DNA of 64,000 nt from Megasphaera stantonii (lineage in GTDB: Bacteria > Bacillota > Negativicutes > Veillonellales > Megasphaeraceae), in NCBI RefSeq assembly GCF_003367905.1, contig NZ_CP029462.1, positions 1,550,001 to 1,614,000 on the forward strand, given 5' to 3'. The first letter of the stretch is position 1; every line of letters starts with the position of its first letter. The notes under the pieces are model-generated. The model did no database searches and was not told the origin of the DNA. It was given only the letters and a program-made list of their open reading frames with translations. The translations under genes were made by a program, and so were the position numbers. Positions 59,788 to 64,000 of the stretch are shown here, one piece after another.

Positions 59788-60804
59788 TTATGGGATGATT
59801 TGAATGGTGTCTTGCAGTTCTTTTTCTAATTTCAGGCGGTGGGCTTTTTCATATAAGCCGGCCATGCTGCCGTCGTGGAGGAAAATGACCTGCCGCCCTA
59901 ATTTGATTTTCTTTTCCTTGATCATGTCGAGGACGGCGGCGAAGGCCTTGCCGGAACTCGTCGGGTCGAGGAGAATTCCCTCGTGGCCGGCCATGAGGCG
60001 GACGGCGTCGCGGACATGGCGGTCCGGTTCGCCGTATCCCTTGCGGATATAGGCCGTCTCGATGTGCATGTCGCTGTCGTCGAAATCAAAGCCATACGTT
60101 TCCTTTACCTGCCGGAAGTAGTCGCCCAGGCGGTCTTCGTCGAGGGGCTTGACGGCGATGCCGACGGGCTTTAAGGACGAGCCGATGGCTTTCAGGCCGC
60201 AGTATAAGCCGACGTACGTGCCAAGGGTCGTCACGGGGACGTAGACCGTCGCTCCCTGCAGGTACTGTTCCTGAGCCTGCTTGTCCAGCTCGGCGGCGCA
60301 GTCGTAATAGCCCAGCATGCCCGTCGCGTCGCTGCCGCCCATAGGGATGAAGTACAGACGGTGGCCCTGGGCGATTTCCTGTTCCATGACGGCCCTTGCC
60401 GTTTCTTCCAGCTGGACCGCTTCAGGGCGGCCGTCGTCCTTCTTGATGACGGTGCGGGCGCCGAATAGGCTGCTGAGGAGCAGGTTGCCGCTCAGTTCGC
60501 CGTCGTAATTACCGACGGAAATGACGATGCTGCGCAGGCCGTATTTGGCTGCCGCAGCCGCCGTGAGACGGCAGTGGTCGGAGCGGATGTCGCCGACGGT
60601 GACGACGGTGTCGGACTGGGAATTGACGGCATCGAACAGCAGGTATTCCAATTTACGCAGCATGCCGCCGCCTCCGCCGAAGGGCGTCACATCGTCGCGC
60701 TTTATGTAGAGTTCCCGGAAGAGCTCCTGAGACAAGCCCGAAAGGTACTGCAGCGGCGTCGGGTGCTCGTCCAGAAGGGTCAGTTTCGGTCGTAATGTGT
60801 TCAT
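59788..60804 (-). CDS. D-cysteine desulfhydrase/ACC-deaminase family protein, non-canonical
   Basis: PLP-fold type II protein (338 aa) related to D-cysteine desulfhydrase (DcyD) and ACC deaminase. The usual 'GGNK-x-RKLE' PLP-lysine motif here reads 'GGGML-RKLE': residue M48 stands where the Schiff-base lysine should be. Further on 'GDIRSDHCRLTAAAAAK' differs from the usual GDIQSNHARQ. A nearby Lys (K51) is present but at another position. AAAGGAGG supports the start. It may be an unusual or non-PLP-lysine subgroup; activity uncertain. Confidence 0.75.
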   Translation of the reverse strand: MNTLRPKLTLLDEHPTPLQYLSGLSQELFRELYIKRDDVTPFGGGGGMLRKLEYLLFDAVNSQSDTVVTVGDIRSDHCRLTAAAAAKYGLRSIVISVGNYDGELSGNLLLSSLFGARTVIKKDDGRPEAVQLEETARAVMEQEIAQGHRLYFIPMGGSDATGMLGYYDCAAELDKQAQEQYLQGATVYVPVTTLGTYVGLYCGLKAIGSSLKPVGIAVKPLDEDRLGDYFRQVKETYGFDFDDSDMHIETAYIRKGYGEPDRHVRDAVRLMAGHEGILLDPTSSGKAFAAVLDMIKEKKIKLGRQVIFLHDGSMAGLYEKAHRLKLEKELQDTIQIIP

Positions 60805-60870
60805 AATCAGGCCTCCTTTTATCTTCTATGCTTAATAGTATCATAGATAAAATGGGGAGAAAAGAGGAAA

Positions 60871-60910
60871 CCACGGGCCCCGTCTGCGGAATATGCGGCG
60901 GGGCCCGTGG
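60871..60910 (-). terminator. probable terminator of the PiT operon
   Basis: Perfect 12-bp stem (60871-60882 with 60899-60910), followed on the minus strand by TTTCCTCTTTT. Confidence 0.65.
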
Positions 60911-60975
60911 TTGGAGAAGCGATATGAGTCGCGGCGGCTGGCGTCATTTAAGCGGGCGCTGCCGCCGGCGGTCGG

Positions 60976-61989
60976 TTATAAGCCGGGCAGTACGACTACC
61001 ATGAGGTGCGAAATGATGTAGTAGGAAATGGCCCCCATGATGGCCGTGCAGGGAATGGTCATGACCCAGGCCGTGACCATCTGACGGGCTACGTTCCAGT
61101 GGACGGCTTTGGCCCGCTGGGCCGCGCCGACGCCCATGATGGAGCCGGAGACGACGTGCGTCGTCGAGACGGGCAGGTGGAGCATCGTCGCCGAGAAGAT
61201 GACGACGGCCGAGTTCAAGTCGGCTGCAAAGCCGTGGATGGGGTGCATCTTGAAGATCTTGCCGCCGACGGTGCGGATGATTTTCCAGCCGCCGACGCTG
61301 GTGCCGAGAGCCATGGCCAGGGCGCAGAGGAACTTGACCATCGTCGGGACTTCCAGCGTGTCGATGACGCCGCCCGACAAGAGGGCCAGGGTGATGATGC
61401 CCATGGACTTCTGGGCGTCGTTGGAACCGTGGGAGAAGGCCATGAGGGCCGCTGAGACGACCTGCAGCCTGTTGGCCGTCATGTTGATCTTAGCCGGCTT
61501 GAAGTTGCGGCAGACGACGAACAGGATGTTCATGATGATATAGCCGACGACGATGGCCGTTACGGGCGACAGGATGAGGGACAGGAAAATCTTGATGATG
61601 CCCCAGTCGTTGAGGGCCGCCGTGCCGACGGAAAAGGCGACGGCGCCGATCATGCCGCCGATGAGGGCGTGGGACGAGCTGGAGGGCATGCCGAACCACC
61701 AGGTCAGCAGGTTCCAGACGATAGCGCCGACGAGGCCGGCGACGATGACCAGCTCGTTGATCATGGCCGGCGACGTGACGATGTCGCCGCCGATGGTCTT
61801 GGCGACGCCCGTAGAAATCATAGCGCCGACGAAGTTTAAGAAGGCCGACCCCATGATGGCGATGCCCGGCCGGATGGCCCGCGTCGAGACACAGGTGGCG
61901 ATGGCGTTGGCCGTATCGTGGAAGCCGTTGATAAAGTCGAAGGCCAGGGCCAGGACGACGACCAGGATAATTAACGGGGTATCAAGCAT
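60976..61989 (-). CDS. pit: PiT-family inorganic phosphate transporter
   Basis: Phosphate permease (337 aa) of the PiT family. 'FINGFHDTANAIATC' and 'MAFSHGSNDAQKSMG' are the two family signature repeats, with about ten membrane helices. Its start overlaps the DUF47 gene by 8 nt. A Pho-box-like array precedes the operon, so phosphate limitation may control it. Confidence 0.94.
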   Translation of the reverse strand: MLDTPLIILVVVLALAFDFINGFHDTANAIATCVSTRAIRPGIAIMGSAFLNFVGAMISTGVAKTIGGDIVTSPAMINELVIVAGLVGAIVWNLLTWWFGMPSSSSHALIGGMIGAVAFSVGTAALNDWGIIKIFLSLILSPVTAIVVGYIIMNILFVVCRNFKPAKINMTANRLQVVSAALMAFSHGSNDAQKSMGIITLALLSGGVIDTLEVPTMVKFLCALAMALGTSVGGWKIIRTVGGKIFKMHPIHGFAADLNSAVVIFSATMLHLPVSTTHVVSGSIMGVGAAQRAKAVHWNVARQMVTAWVMTIPCTAIMGAISYYIISHLMVVVLPGL

Positions 61990-62608
61990 ACTTCATCGTC
62001 ACCTCTTTTATGATATTGCCGAGCTCTTCCACTTCGTCCGACGTGTCTTCCAGCGTGCCCAGCACGTCTTTCCAGCGGATGATGTCGAGCAGGTCCATTT
62101 CGCCGTTGAAGATGCGGGAAATTTCGCGGCGGTAAATGTTGTCGACTTCCGTTTCGATTTTGCTCAGGCGGTTGGCCCGTTCCATGAGCTCCGCTTCGTT
62201 TTTGTCGATGTTTTTCAGGAGCGAGAAAATGTCTTTCAGCTCTTTTCCCATGAGCTCCAGCTGGTCGACGATGTCGACGGCGGCCGGCGTCATCGTTTCG
62301 ATATGGTACAGGCTGATGCGCATGAGCGAGCCGTGGAGCAGATCGATGCAGTCTTCGAGCTGGCATGTGAGCTTGTAAAAGTCTTCGCGGTCGATGGGCG
62401 TAATAAATACGCGGCATAACTTCATGATGACGTCTTCGTTGATTTTATCCGACGTGTGCTCCAGCTGGGCGATATCCTTCATGTACATGGAAATATTGGC
62501 CGTGTTGGTCATGACGTCCTTGGCGATGAGGGTGCCGCGGTGGAAGTTTTCGGCGTTTTCAACCAAATAATCAAAAAACTCTTCATGCTTGTTGCTGATA
62601 CTGAACAT
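61982..62608 (-). CDS. DUF47 (PhoU-like) phosphate-transport accessory protein
   Basis: PhoU-like helical protein (208 aa) of the DUF47/TIGR00153 group that always pairs with PiT transporters ('SISNKHEEFFDYL' start). TTAGGAGG upstream. It precedes and overlaps pit, so it is expressed with it and probably gates or regulates transport. Confidence 0.88.
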   Translation of the reverse strand: MFSISNKHEEFFDYLVENAENFHRGTLIAKDVMTNTANISMYMKDIAQLEHTSDKINEDVIMKLCRVFITPIDREDFYKLTCQLEDCIDLLHGSLMRISLYHIETMTPAAVDIVDQLELMGKELKDIFSLLKNIDKNEAELMERANRLSKIETEVDNIYRREISRIFNGEMDLLDIIRWKDVLGTLEDTSDEVEELGNIIKEVTMKYA

Positions 62609-62667
62609 CTATGTGACTCCTCCTAAGTAATGATTGGTTCCAGTATATAATATATCGTTTGTCATTA

Positions 62668-62695
62668 TGTAAAAGAAATGTAAAGAATTTGTAAA
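62668..62695 (-). promoter_or_regulatory. Pho-box-like direct repeats
   Basis: Three TTTACA units on the minus strand (62690-62695, 62679-62684, 62668-62673), exactly 11 bp apart, just upstream of the likely -10 of the DUF47-pit operon. This is the pattern expected of PhoP/PhoB-type binding. Confidence 0.6.
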
Positions 62696-62819
62696 ATTAT
62701 TGGGGAAAATGGGAAAAAATCGGGACGATAAACGTTTTTTTTACCCTTGTATATGCTATAATCTATACATACGAGTGAAGCAAATTTTACATACGCATGC
62801 CTGAAGGAGGATATGTTTT

Positions 62820-63773
62820 ATGGTAAACACACGCAAGGTGGTCATCGTCGGAGCCGGCCACGTAGGCTCTCACGTCGCATTGGCCCTGATTCAGTCCGGC
62901 GAAGCCGACGACATCGTCTTGATTGATATTTTGAAGGAAAAGGCCCAGGGACAGGCGATGGACCTGGACGACGGCGTCAGCGGCGCCTTGTGCGGCAACG
63001 ATGCCCAGATCCGCGCCGGCGGCTATGAAGAACTCAATGACGCCGACATCCTGGTCATGGCCTTTGGCCGCAGCCGCAAGCCCGGCGAAACGCGCCTCGA
63101 CATGTTCGACGATTCGATCCGCATGGCTCAGGAAGTCATTTCCCATCTGAAGCAGGTAGACTTCAAGGGCATCATGCTCAGCATATCCAACCCTGCCGAC
63201 ATCATCTGCGAATACATCCGCCGTCAAATGGGCTGGGAACGCAATCGCTGCTTCTGCACCGGCACGAGCCTCGAAACGTATCGCCTGCTTCGCGTCCTGT
63301 CCCATCGGACGGGATACGCCCGCCGCTCCATTCAGGGCATGTGCATGGGCGAACACGGCAACTCCAGCTTCATCGTCTGGTCCCAGGTCTATGTCGGCGG
63401 CAAGCCCTTCGCGGCCTTCATGGCGGAAAAGCCGGAGCTGGCGGCGCTCAGCCTGGACGACTTGCAGACGGAAGTCAAGCGGGCCGGCGACATTGAAATC
63501 GACGGCAAGGGCTGCACTGAATTCGGCATCGCCAACGCGGCGTGCATGATCATTTCGGCTATTTTCCATGACCAGAAGCTCGTATGGCCCTGCTCGACGG
63601 CCTTGTTCGGCGAATACGGCGAAGAAAACGTAGCGGCCGGCGTGCCCTGCGTCATCGGCAAGGACGGCATGGAAGGCGTCGTCGAAGTCGCCCTGACGGA
63701 AGAGGAACAGAAGAAGTTCCACGATTCGTGCGATATTCTCCGCAGCTTCCTGGACCGGGCCGAAGGATTATAA
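62820..63773 (+). CDS. lactate/malate dehydrogenase family protein
   Basis: NAD-dependent L-2-hydroxyacid dehydrogenase (317 aa). The nucleotide site is 'GAGHVGSHVA', catalytic H179 is in 'GEHGNSS', and R92 and 'NPAD' are typical. At the specificity position (102 in LDH numbering) it has R86 ('GRSRKPGETR') where lactate dehydrogenases have Gln; Arg there is the malate dehydrogenase type. Both lactate and malate/oxaloacetate must therefore be considered. GAAGGAGG precedes the ATG. It is followed by a terminator. Confidence 0.83.
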   Translation: MVNTRKVVIVGAGHVGSHVALALIQSGEADDIVLIDILKEKAQGQAMDLDDGVSGALCGNDAQIRAGGYEELNDADILVMAFGRSRKPGETRLDMFDDSIRMAQEVISHLKQVDFKGIMLSISNPADIICEYIRRQMGWERNRCFCTGTSLETYRLLRVLSHRTGYARRSIQGMCMGEHGNSSFIVWSQVYVGGKPFAAFMAEKPELAALSLDDLQTEVKRAGDIEIDGKGCTEFGIANAACMIISAIFHDQKLVWPCSTALFGEYGEENVAAGVPCVIGKDGMEGVVEVALTEEEQKKFHDSCDILRSFLDRAEGL

Positions 63774-63788
63774 TTTTTATGCGTTATG

Positions 63789-63827
63789 GCAGGCTGTGAC
63801 GAAGGCTTTCGCCGCAGTCTGCTTTTG
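63789..63827 (+). terminator. terminator after the dehydrogenase
   Basis: Stem of about 15 bp (63789-63803 with 63808-63822) containing G-U pairs, then TTTTG. Confidence 0.6.
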
Positions 63828-63860
63828 TATTTAACTACTGTGTTGAGGTGAAAAGAAGAC

Positions 63861-64000
63861 ATGAATTTCTTATTGACCAGACAGGCGTCTCATCCTGTAG
63901 ACCGGATGCTGCCGATGCCGAAATTGTTTGCCTATGGGCTGCAGCATGTCCTGGCCATGTATTCCGGAGCCGTCGCCGTGCCGATCATCGTGGCCCAGGC
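63861..64000 (+). CDS. nucleobase:cation symporter-2 family permease (partial)
   Basis: The first 46 codons of an NCS2 permease (xanthine/uracil type), cut by the window end. The visible 'PMPKLFAYGLQHVLAMYSGAVAVP' is the characteristic N-terminal stretch of xanthine and uric-acid permeases. GAGGTG lies before the ATG. Confidence 0.75.
   Translation, partial: MNFLLTRQASHPVDRMLPMPKLFAYGLQHVLAMYSGAVAVPIIVAQ

Overview
The window looks like chromosomal DNA of a Gram-negative-type Firmicute of the Negativicutes (Veillonellaceae, most like Megasphaera or a close relative). The reasons are Firmicute gene blocks (tmk-holB-ricT-trmN6-rsmI-metG-tatD; rpsF-ssb-rpsR), strong Shine-Dalgarno sites, a fermentative enzyme set (methionine gamma-lyase, a lactate/malate dehydrogenase homologue, MalY-type lyase), and a GC-rich background broken by a few AT-rich genes. 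The genus is inferred from gene content only. I see no rRNA, tRNA or CRISPR array.

Layout. 0-10 kb: pyridoxamine kinase, a NUDIX hydrolase, then a long co-directional run of DNA replication and translation genes (ornithine/lysine/arginine decarboxylase-like protein, tmk, holB, ricT, trmN6, rsmI, metG, tatD). 11-15 kb: methionine gamma-lyase, a divergent LysR regulator and an NhaC-family carrier. The two promoters of this unit carry the same 19-bp dyad at exactly the same distance from their -10 boxes. 15-23 kb: a DeoR-controlled catabolic cluster with a four-carbon acid sugar kinase, PdxA2-type dehydrogenase, DapA-family aldolase, aminotransferase, dicarboxylate/amino-acid symporter and iron-type alcohol dehydrogenase. 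Its aminotransferase and symporter are visibly AT-rich. 23-27 kb: a three-gene cassette of a short-helical-repeat protein, a MoxR ATPase and a VWA protein. 27-31 kb: a LysR regulator, a NifU-like scaffold with a GGGtGRT protein, and an NlpC/P60 cell-wall hydrolase.

31-37 kb: a NarL-type response regulator, its histidine kinase, a PhnD-like binding lipoprotein and an organophosphate:phosphate antiporter, which together look like a sugar-phosphate sensing and uptake unit. 37-44 kb: an IS30-family element abutting a LysR gene, dinB, a small unknown gene, a 350-bp intergenic region packed with DnaA-box-like 9-mers, then nagA and a GH3 lipoprotein. 44-48 kb: an ArsR-controlled heavy-metal locus with a stand-alone HMA chaperone and a P-type ATPase lacking its own HMA domain. 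48.5-50 kb: an AT-rich AlbA_2/HATPase regulator with a KTDQ repeat linker. 50-54 kb: transporters, a flavoprotein, rpsF-ssb-rpsR and a LOG-family hydrolase. 54-60 kb: an exported protein, a GNAT enzyme, an XRE regulator divergent from malY, and a queD-queE-folE operon behind a leader with terminator-like structure. 60-64 kb: a PLP enzyme of the D-cysteine desulfhydrase family lacking the expected lysine, a PiT phosphate transporter with its DUF47 partner behind a Pho-box-like array, a lactate/malate dehydrogenase homologue, and the start of a nucleobase permease.

The most promising items are the MoxR/VWA/repeat cassette, the acid-sugar cluster with its inserted AT-rich module, the DnaA-box cluster at 41 kb, the dual LysR operator geometry, and two enzymes whose specificity or catalytic residues differ from their families.
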